NCBI RefSeq assembly: GCF_050122995.1
Contig: NZ_JBNLIA010000003.1
Span: 1-64,000, forward strand
DNA: 64,000 nucleotides
Direction of reading: 5' to 3'
Source: Haloparvum alkalitolerans
GTDB lineage: Archaea > Halobacteriota > Halobacteria > Halobacteriales > Haloferacaceae
In this document: piece by piece, positions 1 to 8,013 of the stretch
Numbering within the stretch: the first letter of the stretch is position 1
Layout of the letters: every line of letters begins with the position of its first letter
The notes under the pieces: generated by a model
Seen by the model: only the letters and a program-made list of their open reading frames with translations
Database searches by the model: none
What the model was told of the DNA's origin: nothing
Position numbers and translations under genes: made by a program

Positions 1-95
1 TTGGCGCGCGCGCGAGCAACGCGCGCGAGGGAAGCCCGCCCGCGGCCGGAGCAACGCGAAGGCCGCGGGCGGCTGAGGCTGGGGAGGTGTGAGGC
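1..95. repeat. Dispersed double-hairpin element, copy 1
   Basis: A GC-only short hairpin (about 4-28) is followed by GAGGGA, then a perfect 12-bp stem (36-47 with 61-72) around a 13-base loop (48-60), then the conserved flank GGCTGGGGAGGTGTGAGG (77-94). The same order and flanks occur at 51344-51484 and, inverted, at 46469-46582. Stem sequences differ between copies but each pairs internally. The loop here does not match the loop shared by the other two copies. The left end may be cut by the window edge. Confidence 0.65.
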
Positions 96-173
96 CACGC
101 GTGCCTCGACAGCCAATGTGGAGACTCACCGAGCAGCCAGTCGCGACGACCGAACGGACGAACCACGTCCTGG

Positions 174-227
174 CGTCTCCGGCGCGCTACTGCACGCCGG
201 AGGCTCGCGAGACGCGGTTTGTCTCGC
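174..227. repeat. Dispersed two-hairpin element, copy a
   Basis: First hairpin: CTCCGGCG (177-184) pairs with CGCCGGAG (195-202) across a 10-base loop. Second hairpin: GCGAGAC (207-213) pairs with GTCTCGC (221-227) across the loop GCGGTTT. Related copies lie at 360-407 and 51581-51631. In the 51.6 kb copy a G-C pair of the first stem is replaced by A-T on both sides, a compensatory change. Confidence 0.7.
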
Positions 228-359
228 GGCGGACTGAAAGGGCGAGGCCGGTCGCGCCGGAGGGGAGTCGCTGAGCAACCTCTATCGGCGCGGTCTGTGT
301 CTCCGGCGTCGCCGTGAGCGCGGTGCGGAGCGAACGGCGGCTCGAAAATCTCCGATTTT

Positions 360-407
360 CGGCGCGCCACTGCACGCCGGAGGGCAGCGAGACGCGGGTT
401 GTCTCGC
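360..407. repeat. Dispersed two-hairpin element, copy b (first stem shortened)
   Basis: The first stem is reduced to CGGCG (360-364) with CGCCG (375-379); the loop CGCCACTGCA is identical to the 51.6 kb copy. The second hairpin GCGAGAC (387-393) with GTCTCGC (401-407) is intact, with loop GCGGGTT. It lies 190 bases upstream of the polB stop, on the downstream side of that gene. Confidence 0.6.
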
Positions 408-443
408 CGGTCGGAGAGCGCCGATATGTTGCTCAGCGGCCGC

Positions 444-490
444 GAGCGGCCGAGGGCTTTCTGGGTTGGCAGCAAGCGCAGCAAGACGTT
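444..490. repeat. GC-rich repeat block related to the 78-bp tandem unit at 51.7 kb
   Basis: The stretch starting GAGCGGCCGAGGGCTTTCTG matches the start of the two tandem units at 51673 and 51751, which read GAGCCGGCTGGGGC then a TTCT core. After about 25 bases the similarity fades into related CAGCA-rich text. As at 51.8 kb, the block lies just downstream of the stop codon of a minus-strand gene. Confidence 0.5.
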
Positions 491-597
491 TGACCACACA
501 AACACCAGCGTATCGCGGGCTGTCTGAGGTCTCCTACGCGTTCACGCCACACACGGAGAACCGCTTTTTCACACAAAGATCAACGTATCGCCAGTCG

Positions 598-3500
598 TCA
601 GACGAACGAGCCGAGACCGGTCTGCTCCTGGCCGGTCTTGACCTCTTCCCACGAAGTGCCCAGCGCCTCGATGACGCGCTCGATGGGACCTTTCAGGGTC
701 TTGTCGAGCATCTTCTCCCAGTCGACCGCGAACTCCTCGGGGATCTGGTCGGCGTACTCGAAGCAGATGACGTCCGGATCGCGCTTGAACTCGCCGTACA
801 GCGGGTCCGTCTGGGGGTCGAGCCCGCGCTCGTTCTCCATCCGCTGCCAGAAGTCGGGGTGGACCTTCTCCAGGTAGAGCCGTTTCGGCTTCGAGCCGCG
901 GTCGAAGTTCGTGCCGAGCAGGAGGTTGGCGTACTTCGCGCCGCGGACCTGCGCGGTGTCGGTGTCGTAGGCGTCGAGCCGCTTGCCGATGCCGCCGGGG
1001 ATGCCCACCTTCTCCAAGTCCATGTTCCCGGTCAGGAAGTCGTCGATGACGTCCGAGAGGTAGGTCGTCACCTCCTCCAGATCGGCGTCGATGTCGTCGC
1101 CGGTGACGATGAGCTCGATGACGTGCTTTTGCACCTCCTTGGTGATCGGCGCGATGTCCGACCGCTTGTACTCGAAGCCCGTGATGTCGATGTCGTCGAC
1201 GTCTTTCCCCTCCTTCCAGACGATGTGGCCCGCGTAGCGCTTCTTCTTGCCCGCCTGGAAGAAGCGGCGGTAGAGCTTCTCGAACTCGATCTGGAAGCGG
1301 TGGAACTCCGCGTTCAGCTCCTCGCGTGCGAACTCGTCGTACGACTCGTTGATGTGGTCCTCGATGGCGAACGACTGCTCGATGGCGTCCTCTTTGGACA
1401 CGTCGGACCCGAGCTCCAGCATGATACTGTCAGTATCCCCATATGTAACTTCTTTGTCAATTTCTGCGGCCGCGTCCTCGGTGAAGTCGATCACCTCGCG
1501 GCCGGTCGCCGTGACGGCCGCCGCGCCCTCCTTGTCGTACAGCCGGAACCGGTCCCACCCCGTGACGCCGTACAGTGACTGCCCGACGAACTGGAACTTG
1601 CCGTCCCGGCCGGCAAGCAGGGTGTGATTGTCCTCGACGGTCACGCAGTATGCGCCGTCCTCAGCCGTGCTCGTCCCGCCTGAACGGTGCATCCGGAAGC
1701 TGTTTTTCGATTTTTCGGTGCAGTAGATGCGCCACGAACCACTGTCGTGGTTGACGCTCGCGGTCAGTCCCAGGTGCGCGCAGAGGCGCAGGACGTCGTC
1801 GCGAAGGCGTTCGCTGGACGTCGTGTACCGCCAGCTGTTCGGTTGTCGGTCACCGTCGCCAGCGATGAGCGTGTCGAGGAACAGCTGTTTCTGGTCCCGG
1901 CTCAGGCCGAACACCAGGTTCGGAACCCGTTTCTGAAAGCTGTCGCTCCCGCACGCGTCCACGAGCCAGTCACCAAGGAGCTTCGACGTGAACTGATAGC
2001 CTCGTTCGTCGACGTACGCGTCGAAGCCTATCCTGTCGAGGAGGTCACCGATGGCCGAGTGGTCGTCCCGCTCGCCACCATCGGCGACCGCGTCACCCGG
2101 AATCGCGTCCTGCGCGATGTTCACCTTCGTGGCGCTTCCCCGGAAGTTCTCGCCGAACTGCTTGTCCTCAGAGGTGTACACGGAACCTTCGGTGACGTAC
2201 CACGCGAGTAGTTCGAGAAAGTCGTCCCCGTCGTAGAACCGAGGGATCCACTTCCGGCCGCGCTCGGCATGGACGTAGAAGTTCGAACAGTTGGTGTCCA
2301 GGTATTCCCGGTGTTCCTCGAATTCGTCGGCACTGAACACGTAGCCGGTGCCCTGTTCGCCCTGCTTCTGCATCTTGTCGGGGTAGTACCCGATCTCGGC
2401 GGCGAGCGTGTGGCCGTGGATGTCGTTATCGCACCAAACCTCGTAGTCACCGTCCATCAGTTCAGTGAGGTCGACGCGGTCGAGCGGGTCGCCGTCCGGA
2501 CCGTCCCAGTCGTGCGGGAGTTCGTAGTGCGAGGCGTCGTTGAGATCACCGGCTTCCACGAACTGGAAGTCCTCCCAGGATGCACCGTTCTTGTCGTCCT
2601 TCCGGACGAGCATGCGATGGTTCGGGGTGACGCTGAAGTCGACTTTGCTCGTCTCGATGTCGACCATCTCACCGCGATACTCCGGGTACTCGTGGGTCTC
2701 GGTGACCGGTTTCACCTCCATCTCCATCGAGTCCGGATCCAGCGAGTACACGTCATCGCCGACCTCGAGATCGCGGATGTTCCTGACGCCCTCCGGCGTC
2801 AGCACGTCGGTGTCCGACGAGAAGCAGTTCATGATGACCTTCACGGCCGCCTGCTGGCGGTCGTACTGCTCGTACGCCTGACTGTCGGGGTCGTGCTCGT
2901 TGCGGAGCGCCTTCTTGTCCTCGCGCTCGCTGAGCAGTTCGTCGACCATCTCGCGCATGATGCCGTCCGGCTGCTTGCGGAAGTGGGTCCCGTTGGGGGC
3001 GACGTACGTCTCGCCGTCGAACGCCTCGGGGTCGACCTTCGTCTCCGGGCCGGCGTTGATCGTCACCATGCACATCGGGTAGAGGCTCTTCAAGTCCAGC
3101 ACGGTGACGTTCTCCTTGACGCCGGTGATGGGGTCGAAGACGGCGCCCCCCTCGAACTCCTCGGACTCCTGTTGGCCCTTCGTGGGGAGCGCGAACTTGC
3201 CGAACGCCTTGTGGAGGACGTACACGTCGACGGTGTCGCCAGGGGTCGGCGCGTCCTCGATCTTGCAGCCGACGAACTTCCGCACCTCGTCCCAGAAGGC
3301 GATCACGTCCTGCTTGCGGTCGATCTCGACGCACAGCTCCACGTCGCGGAGGTTGTACTCCAGCAGGCGCTCGGGGTCCTGCTCCCAGAGGTCGCCGATG
3401 TCGCCGGCGTAGCGCTCCTTGCCCGCGCCGAGTTCCATCTCCGCGACCGCGTCGAGCCGGTACGACTCCAGCTCCGTGAACTGCGTGCGCTTGTAGGCGT

Positions 3501-4614
3501 ACAGCAGGTCGAAGACGACGCGGCCCTTGATGTCGGGGCCGCCCCACCCGGAGCGCCACACCTCGCCGATACGGGAGAGGCGGTCGAGCGAGAGGTCGCG
3601 GTCGTGGTCCGGGCGTTTCGCGACCTCCTCCATCCGGTCGAGGAGGTAGGGGGCGTCGAAGTCCTCGAAGTTCCACCCCGTCAGGATGTCCGGGTCCGTC
3701 TCAACGAGGTAGTCGACGTAGTCGTCGAGCATCGCCGGTTCGTCGTCGAAGGTTCGGACCTCGAAGGTCACGTCGCTCACGAGCCCCTCGTAGCCCGGGA
3801 GTTCGTCGGGGGGTTCGACCGCGGCGTCGTCCGACTCGAACAGCCAGACGACGTACTCGTCGCGGTAGGAGTCGTGGCTGGTGAGACAGATGATCGGCTC
3901 CTCGCCGTCCTCGGGGAAGCCGTTGCGGTCGTCGACCTCGATGTCGAGGTTGTGGACGCGCATCTCCGCGTCGACCGCGGCCGGTTCGAGGTGGCCCTCG
4001 TGGACCTGCAGGCGGCCGTCGTCGAGGCGACGCTCCTCGATGCGGATCCCGCCGTTGATCCCGTTGTCGATCAGGAAGCGGTTCGGGAAGAGGATGTCCG
4101 CTTCGAAGGAGGTCTCGAAGTCGTCGCGGATGGTCCCCACGTCGCGGGGCGTCCGCGTCACGATCTTCGTGAGCGGTTCGCCGCGGATGCTCTCGTAGGG
4201 GTCGCCGTCGGGGTCCGCCTCGCGGGTACCGATCACCACGTCGTACGCCTCCTCGGGGTCACGGTCGAGGTCCTCCGTCGGGACGTAGAAGTACGGCTCT
4301 ACGCCGAGGACGCGGATGTGCTCGGTCACGTCGTCGCCGTCCTCGACCGGCCGGCGGCCGAAGACGTGGACGACGGGGTACTCGCCGGCGCCGTGGCCCT
4401 CCACGGCGTAGTCGACCTGCGTGATCATCAGTTCGACCGTCCCGGTCGAGTCCGGGAACTTCGCCTCGTCGACGTCGACCACGTCGCTGACGCGCCCGCG
4501 GCCGTTGCCGGCGACGACGCGCGCCTCCTCGGTCACGTCGTCCGGGCGGTCGTCGGGGCCCTCCCCGCCGTCCGCGCCGTCCGAACCGAAGTCCGAGAGC
4601 CCGCTCTGAGTCAT
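598..4614 (-). CDS. polB: Family B DNA polymerase with intein
   Basis: Replicative or repair DNA polymerase with 3'-5' proofreading. The precursor is 1,338 residues; removing the intein (597-1012) leaves a 922-residue enzyme, normal for archaeal PolB. Visible motifs are Exo I NLDIEV, Exo II GWNFEDFD, Exo III YNLRD, polymerase motif A DLKSLYP, motif B KVIMN/SLYG (split by the intein) and motif C YGDTDS. The C-terminus GQEQTGLGSFV resembles a PCNA-interacting peptide (Q-x-x-L-x-x-F). The frame stays open far upstream, but ATG 4614 is preferred: it follows a CTTTTTAG box at about -26 and starts the acidic N-terminus MTQSGLSDF. The codons around motif C are unusually AT-rich (see findings). Confidence 0.95.
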   Translation of the reverse strand: MTQSGLSDFGSDGADGGEGPDDRPDDVTEEARVVAGNGRGRVSDVVDVDEAKFPDSTGTVELMITQVDYAVEGHGAGEYPVVHVFGRRPVEDGDDVTEHIRVLGVEPYFYVPTEDLDRDPEEAYDVVIGTREADPDGDPYESIRGEPLTKIVTRTPRDVGTIRDDFETSFEADILFPNRFLIDNGINGGIRIEERRLDDGRLQVHEGHLEPAAVDAEMRVHNLDIEVDDRNGFPEDGEEPIICLTSHDSYRDEYVVWLFESDDAAVEPPDELPGYEGLVSDVTFEVRTFDDEPAMLDDYVDYLVETDPDILTGWNFEDFDAPYLLDRMEEVAKRPDHDRDLSLDRLSRIGEVWRSGWGGPDIKGRVVFDLLYAYKRTQFTELESYRLDAVAEMELGAGKERYAGDIGDLWEQDPERLLEYNLRDVELCVEIDRKQDVIAFWDEVRKFVGCKIEDAPTPGDTVDVYVLHKAFGKFALPTKGQQESEEFEGGAVFDPITGVKENVTVLDLKSLYPMCMVTINAGPETKVDPEAFDGETYVAPNGTHFRKQPDGIMREMVDELLSEREDKKALRNEHDPDSQAYEQYDRQQAAVKVIMNCFSSDTDVLTPEGVRNIRDLEVGDDVYSLDPDSMEMEVKPVTETHEYPEYRGEMVDIETSKVDFSVTPNHRMLVRKDDKNGASWEDFQFVEAGDLNDASHYELPHDWDGPDGDPLDRVDLTELMDGDYEVWCDNDIHGHTLAAEIGYYPDKMQKQGEQGTGYVFSADEFEEHREYLDTNCSNFYVHAERGRKWIPRFYDGDDFLELLAWYVTEGSVYTSEDKQFGENFRGSATKVNIAQDAIPGDAVADGGERDDHSAIGDLLDRIGFDAYVDERGYQFTSKLLGDWLVDACGSDSFQKRVPNLVFGLSRDQKQLFLDTLIAGDGDRQPNSWRYTTSSERLRDDVLRLCAHLGLTASVNHDSGSWRIYCTEKSKNSFRMHRSGGTSTAEDGAYCVTVEDNHTLLAGRDGKFQFVGQSLYGVTGWDRFRLYDKEGAAAVTATGREVIDFTEDAAAEIDKEVTYGDTDSIMLELGSDVSKEDAIEQSFAIEDHINESYDEFAREELNAEFHRFQIEFEKLYRRFFQAGKKKRYAGHIVWKEGKDVDDIDITGFEYKRSDIAPITKEVQKHVIELIVTGDDIDADLEEVTTYLSDVIDDFLTGNMDLEKVGIPGGIGKRLDAYDTDTAQVRGAKYANLLLGTNFDRGSKPKRLYLEKVHPDFWQRMENERGLDPQTDPLYGEFKRDPDVICFEYADQIPEEFAVDWEKMLDKTLKGPIERVIEALGTSWEEVKTGQEQTGLGSFV
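1579..2826 (-). other. Intein with LAGLIDADG homing endonuclease, inside PolB
   Basis: In-frame 416-residue insertion between VIMN and SLYGVTG. It begins with the catalytic Cys (CFSSDTDVLTPEG, block A), has block B TPNH near residue 660 of the precursor, and ends EDNHTLLAG...FQFVGQ before Ser+1. Two LAGLIDADG-type helices are visible, LAWYVTEGS (about residue 803) and LDTLIAGDG (about 917), so the endonuclease looks intact. The end is unusual: the last residue is Gln rather than Asn, and the penultimate position is Gly rather than His. Composition looks less GC-rich than the flanking exteins, which fits horizontal spread. Confidence 0.93.
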
Positions 4615-4636
4615 GGGCGCCCTTTGGCGCACCCGG

Positions 4637-4644
4637 CTAAAAAG
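4637..4644 (-). promoter_or_regulatory. TATA-like box of polB
   Basis: On the minus strand this reads CTTTTTAG, centred about 26 bases upstream of ATG 4614. This spacing implies a leaderless transcript and supports the chosen start. Confidence 0.6.
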
Positions 4645-4790
4645 GTCGGCCTTTCGCCCCCCGCGGCCGTCCCGAGGAGCGCCTGCGTGCTCCGTAGCGA
4701 ATCGCCCGGGGGCGGTCGGCTCGCCCGATGGGAACTGGCCCGCTCGCGGCGACGGAAAGGCATTTACCTTGTGACACCATACCACGCGGC

Positions 4791-4976
4791 GTGACCTCGA
4801 ACTCACACGCCGACGACGGGACGGTGGAGCGTGCGGACGACCGTGCGGCCGCGGGTGACGCGGAGGCCGTGGTGGAGGCGTACGAGGACGACGGGAGCGT
4901 GGTCCTCTTCGAGGCGGAGAACCCGCTCGCGTGGGTCGAGGCGACGCGAACGGTGGCGCTGCGCGACGCCGCCTGA
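4791..4976 (+). CDS. Small haloarchaeal protein (DUF7331-like)
   Basis: Sixty-one residues, acidic, with the recognisable C-terminal half VVLFEAENPLAWVEATRTVAL found in a small family widespread in haloarchaea (DUF7331 as I recall it). No catalytic motif or membrane segment is visible and the function is unknown. I chose GTG 4791 because a TTTACC box lies about 27 bases upstream, giving a leaderless mRNA, and because the residues before it are not protein-like. It is divergent from polB and followed 88 bases later by a membrane protein gene on the same strand. Confidence 0.75.
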   Translation: MTSNSHADDGTVERADDRAAAGDAEAVVEAYEDDGSVVLFEAENPLAWVEATRTVALRDAA

Positions 4977-5064
4977 CCGGGGCAGCGCCGCGTCGGAATC
5001 TCAACGGGGTGGCTGTGACTGACACACCGGAACCCCTTTCCTGCCAGTTCCCCAACCGTGAGCC

Positions 5065-5589
5065 GTGTTTCCGGGAGACGACGGCGACGGGTCGGGCGAC
5101 GCCTTCGAGGACGCGCTGGGCGGCTTCGACGAGGCGTCGCCCGAGGAGTCCGAGCTCGGCCCCGAGACGCCGAGCGTCACCGACTACGGGAACCGCTTTC
5201 CCGAGGCGAGCGACGAGGACCTCGCCGGGAGCCTCTCGGACCTCCACCCCGACACGGCCCGGACGTTCATCATCTGTGCCGTCCTCGCCAACGCGGCCGT
5301 CCTGCTCGTCAGCCTCGGCGCGATGCTCGCGTACTTCCGCGGGATGACGCAGCTCGGCGGCGGCATGATCGTGTTGGGACTGTTCGCGGCCCTCCGAACG
5401 TACATGCAGTACGCCAACTGGCGGGAGCGGTACGAGGAGCGGGAGGCCGCGGCCGACGCGGAGGCCGATGCCGCAAGGGCGGAGGCGAAGGGCGTGGAAG
5501 TGACGGCGGACGCGGACGCCGAGGAGACGGCGGACGCGGACGCCGCCGACGCGGCCCCCGCGAGCGATGACGAGAGCCCGGAACGCTAA
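5065..5589 (+). CDS. Haloarchaeal membrane protein (DUF7322-like)
   Basis: A 174-residue protein: an acidic N-terminal half with a DYGNRFPEASDEDL stretch, then two predicted membrane segments (roughly residues 70-92, FIICAVLANAAVLLVSLGA, and 98-113, GGGMIVLGLFAALRT), then an Ala/Glu/Asp-rich cytoplasmic tail with a possible short coiled coil. It matches a haloarchaea-only family I recall as DUF7322. The start is GTG 5065; another GTG seven bases earlier is out of frame. Function is unknown. It is probably co-transcribed with the next gene, 27 bases away. Confidence 0.75.
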   Translation: MFPGDDGDGSGDAFEDALGGFDEASPEESELGPETPSVTDYGNRFPEASDEDLAGSLSDLHPDTARTFIICAVLANAAVLLVSLGAMLAYFRGMTQLGGGMIVLGLFAALRTYMQYANWRERYEEREAAADAEADAARAEAKGVEVTADADAEETADADAADAAPASDDESPER

Positions 5590-5616
5590 TCCGCCCCGAC
5601 CGCCTTTTCGGACCTG

Positions 5617-6051
5617 ATGCGAACCGTCCGCGACGCCGACGGCCGGCGCTACCTCCTCGTCAAGCGCTCGGACCAGTCGAGCCTCGTCCGCGACCCCGAG
5701 TCCGGTGCGGAGCGCTACCTCGAGAACGACCGGATCGAGCCGGTCGAGGGGGAGTCTCCGCTGGAGACGGCAGCGAGCGGCGTTCCCGACCCGGTCCGGC
5801 GCGTCGTGACCGCCGCCCACGACGACCGGTCCCTCGGCCTGCTGGTGGCCCTTTCCGACGACGGCCCGCGCCCGGTCGTAGGCCTACTCGACGCCTTCGA
5901 CCTCTGCGAGTCGGACCTCCACGGCCTGCTCGCGGAGTTCCGCGCCGCCGGACTGGTCGAAGAAGCCGAGACGCCCGGCGGCCGCGGCTACGCCGCGACG
6001 GAGACGACCGAGCGCGCGGTCGCGCTGCTGCGTGACGACGGCGACCCGTAG
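5617..6051 (+). CDS. Haloarchaeal conserved protein with C-terminal HTH-like region (DUF7346-like)
   Basis: A 144-residue soluble protein. The N-terminal part, MRTVRDADGRRYLLVKRS followed by SLVRDPESGAERYL, looks like a small beta-rich domain. The C-terminal half (about 85-140), with LLDAFDLCESDLHGLLAEF and a GYAATE wing, resembles a winged helix. The family is haloarchaea-specific (DUF7346 as recalled). A regulatory or nucleic-acid role is inference from the helix-turn-helix appearance only. It converges on the endonuclease V gene, with 35 bases between stop codons. Confidence 0.75.
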   Translation: MRTVRDADGRRYLLVKRSDQSSLVRDPESGAERYLENDRIEPVEGESPLETAASGVPDPVRRVVTAAHDDRSLGLLVALSDDGPRPVVGLLDAFDLCESDLHGLLAEFRAAGLVEEAETPGGRGYAATETTERAVALLRDDGDP

Positions 6052-6086
6052 GACTGCGTGACCTCACGCCGACTGCGGCCGCGGCC

Positions 6087-6947
6087 TCACTCCGACTGCA
6101 GCCGGCGTTTTACCTCGTCCGCGTACGCGTCCGCGAGCCGCGTCGGCTCGGGGAGCTTGTAGCCCGCACAGAGCCGTCCGACGAGGTCCCGCGTCGTCCC
6201 GGCGCTCACGCGGTGGCCCGGGCTGACGTAGAGGGGGTTCACGCGCCGGCTGTTGGGGTACTGTCTGGACTGATAGGCGTGCCCGATGACGGTGCCGTCG
6301 GGCGCCTCCACCGAGTCGTCGGCACGGATCGGCGTGGACCAGCCCTCCGGGCGCTCCTCGGTCGCGTCGTCCGGGTCGCCGCACAGTAGGCTCTTGGCGA
6401 CGCCGACGCTGGGCAGGTCGAGCGCGACGCCGACGTGCGTGGCGATGCCGGCCTGTCGGAAGTGGATCCGTCCGGAGCCGTCGAACACCGCGAGGTCGGG
6501 GGACACGGAGAGCGTCCCGAGCGCGTCGAGGATCGGTCCGCCCTCGCGGAACGCCAACAGCCCGGGAACGTACGGGATCGACAGCGGCGAGACGGCGTGG
6601 GTTCGCTCGATCACCGCGCCGCCCTGTAGCGCCACCGCGGCGGAGACGACGGCGTCGTCCAGAAACGCCTGGTCGACGCCGACGACGACCGGCGCCTCGG
6701 GGTCGACGCCCGGCGCGTGCTCGGGGTCGACGGCCGCCGGGACGCCGGTCGTCAGGTCCGCGGCCGCCTCGACGCGGACCGCCTCGGGGTCGAACGGGAA
6801 CTCGTCCGCGAACGTCGCCGCCTCGGCGATCTCGCGCTGGAGTGCCTCCATCTCCGCGCGGGACAGGTCCGGGTCGGGGACGAACTCGGGGCGCGCCAGA
6901 TCGAGCGTCGACCGCGGTCGGGCGTCGGCGTCCGGGGCCCCGGTCAT
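6087..6947 (-). CDS. nfi: Endonuclease V (deoxyinosine 3' endonuclease)
   Basis: Repairs deaminated adenine by nicking the second phosphodiester bond 3' of inosine. The 286-residue sequence shows the family signatures in order: VGVDQAF (metal Asp), SIPYVPGLLAFREGGPILDAL (the Y-x-P-G-x-L-x-F-R-E block, whose Tyr is the wedge and Glu binds metal), LAVFDGSGRIHFRQAGIA (second Asp; the usual HPR is HFR here) and LPSVGVAKSLLCG with its catalytic Lys. The N-terminus is extended by about 40 residues relative to bacterial enzymes. It lies 22 bases downstream of the rhomboid gene, so they likely form one transcript. Confidence 0.9.
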   Translation of the reverse strand: MTGAPDADARPRSTLDLARPEFVPDPDLSRAEMEALQREIAEAATFADEFPFDPEAVRVEAAADLTTGVPAAVDPEHAPGVDPEAPVVVGVDQAFLDDAVVSAAVALQGGAVIERTHAVSPLSIPYVPGLLAFREGGPILDALGTLSVSPDLAVFDGSGRIHFRQAGIATHVGVALDLPSVGVAKSLLCGDPDDATEERPEGWSTPIRADDSVEAPDGTVIGHAYQSRQYPNSRRVNPLYVSPGHRVSAGTTRDLVGRLCAGYKLPEPTRLADAYADEVKRRLQSE

Positions 6948-6969
6948 CGCCGCCTCCCCGGTCCGGTCG

Positions 6970-8013
6970 TCATCGCCGCCTCCCCGGACCGCCGGGGCCG
7001 CCGGGGCCGCCCGGACCGCGCGAGACGCGAGCCGTTCGCCCGCCGCCGCCCCGAACGGGCCCGGTCCCCTCGACGCGGTACCCGTACGCGAGGCCGACGA
7101 CGAACCCGAGCAGGTGCGCGAGGTGGCCGATCCGGCCCATCCCGACCGCGGCGGCGATGTCCGGTTGGATCACGAACAGCAGCGACAGCGCCGCCAGCCC
7201 GTAGGTGAGCACCTTGATCTTCATCGGGATCACGAAGAACAGGAGCACCTCGAGGTTCGGCCGCAGAACGGTGACGACGCCGAGGATCGCGAACACGGCC
7301 CCGGAGGCGCCGAGCGCAGCCTGCGCATTGCCCATCGCGAGCGCGTAGGCGGTGCTGCCGACGCCCGCGATCACGCCGGCGACGAGGAAGAACGCCGCGA
7401 ACCGCTTCGACCCGACGTACCGCTCCACGAGCGGGCCGAAGAAGAACAGCCCGATGCTGTTGGCGACGATGTGGAACAGCCAGCCGGGGTCGTGAGCGAA
7501 CACCGACGTGACCCACGTCCAGACGTAGAGGGGGTTGGCCGTGGAGAGCATGAAGACGTCGCGGAAGGCGGCCTCGCCGAACAGTCCGAGCACCACCCAC
7601 TCCAGCACGAACACGACCCACATGACCGCGAGGAAGAGGTAGGTGACGTTCCCGCGGAACGCCCGGAGGAGCCCGCCGGTCGAGGAGATCCCTCGAACGC
7701 CGCGTTTCACTCGGTCGGCGAAGCCGCGGACGCCGCCCGCCGGGCCGACACCGCGTCGGCCGCCGGCCCCGCTGGTTCCGGTGCCGCCGAGCCCGCCGAG
7801 AATACCGTCACCGCTCGACTCGCCCGACGAGCCGCCGGAGCGTCGCGCGGCGTCGGTGTCGCTCTCGAACACGCCCGAGGGGTCGTCCCAGTTCGCCAAG
7901 CCCGGGCAGTCGTGGTTCTCCGGGAGGCGGTGTTCGGAACAGAAGGACTGCCCGCACCGGTGACACTGGTACGGGAGGTTCTCGTACTCCCCGCACTCGT
8001 CGCACGTTGCCAT
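6970..8013 (-). CDS. Rhomboid family intramembrane serine protease with N-terminal AN1-type zinc finger
   Basis: 347 residues. Residues about 3-35 form a Cys/His zinc finger (CDECGEYENLPYQCHRCGQ then CSEHRLPENHDC), typical of AN1 fingers fused to haloarchaeal rhomboids. A Gly/Ser linker leads to six or so membrane helices containing the rhomboid hallmarks: GLFFFGPLVERYVGS, the catalytic GASGAVFAILG serine, and GHLAHLLGFVVG with the catalytic His. It should cleave membrane-embedded substrates; those substrates are unknown. ATG 8013 is chosen because it begins directly at the finger. Co-oriented with nfi. Confidence 0.9.
   Translation of the reverse strand: MATCDECGEYENLPYQCHRCGQSFCSEHRLPENHDCPGLANWDDPSGVFESDTDAARRSGGSSGESSGDGILGGLGGTGTSGAGGRRGVGPAGGVRGFADRVKRGVRGISSTGGLLRAFRGNVTYLFLAVMWVVFVLEWVVLGLFGEAAFRDVFMLSTANPLYVWTWVTSVFAHDPGWLFHIVANSIGLFFFGPLVERYVGSKRFAAFFLVAGVIAGVGSTAYALAMGNAQAALGASGAVFAILGVVTVLRPNLEVLLFFVIPMKIKVLTYGLAALSLLFVIQPDIAAAVGMGRIGHLAHLLGFVVGLAYGYRVEGTGPVRGGGGRTARVSRGPGGPGGPGGPGRRR

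Larger units (their letters stand above)
1..597. other. Non-coding region downstream of polB, made of dispersed repeat modules
   Basis: No open frame here looks like a real haloarchaeal gene. The stretch is a mosaic of modules that recur near 46.5 kb and 51.3-51.8 kb: a double-hairpin module (1-95), a two-hairpin module twice (177-227 and 360-407), a short GGACTGAAAGGG block (231-242; second copy at 51518-51529), and a GC-rich block (444-490) related to the tandem unit at 51673-51824. The last 100 bases before the polB stop are less GC-rich and show no clear signal. Confidence 0.7.

Noticed and set aside
2269..4794. Very long open frame antisense to polB (over 800 codons)
   Set aside because: It mirrors the codon bias of polB; antisense frames stay open in high-GC genomes. 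No family resemblance and no promoter.
4615..5820. In-frame upstream extension of polB by about 400 codons
   Set aside because: It overlaps three plus-strand genes, is Arg/Pro-rich, and begins before the clear promoter and ATG at 4614.
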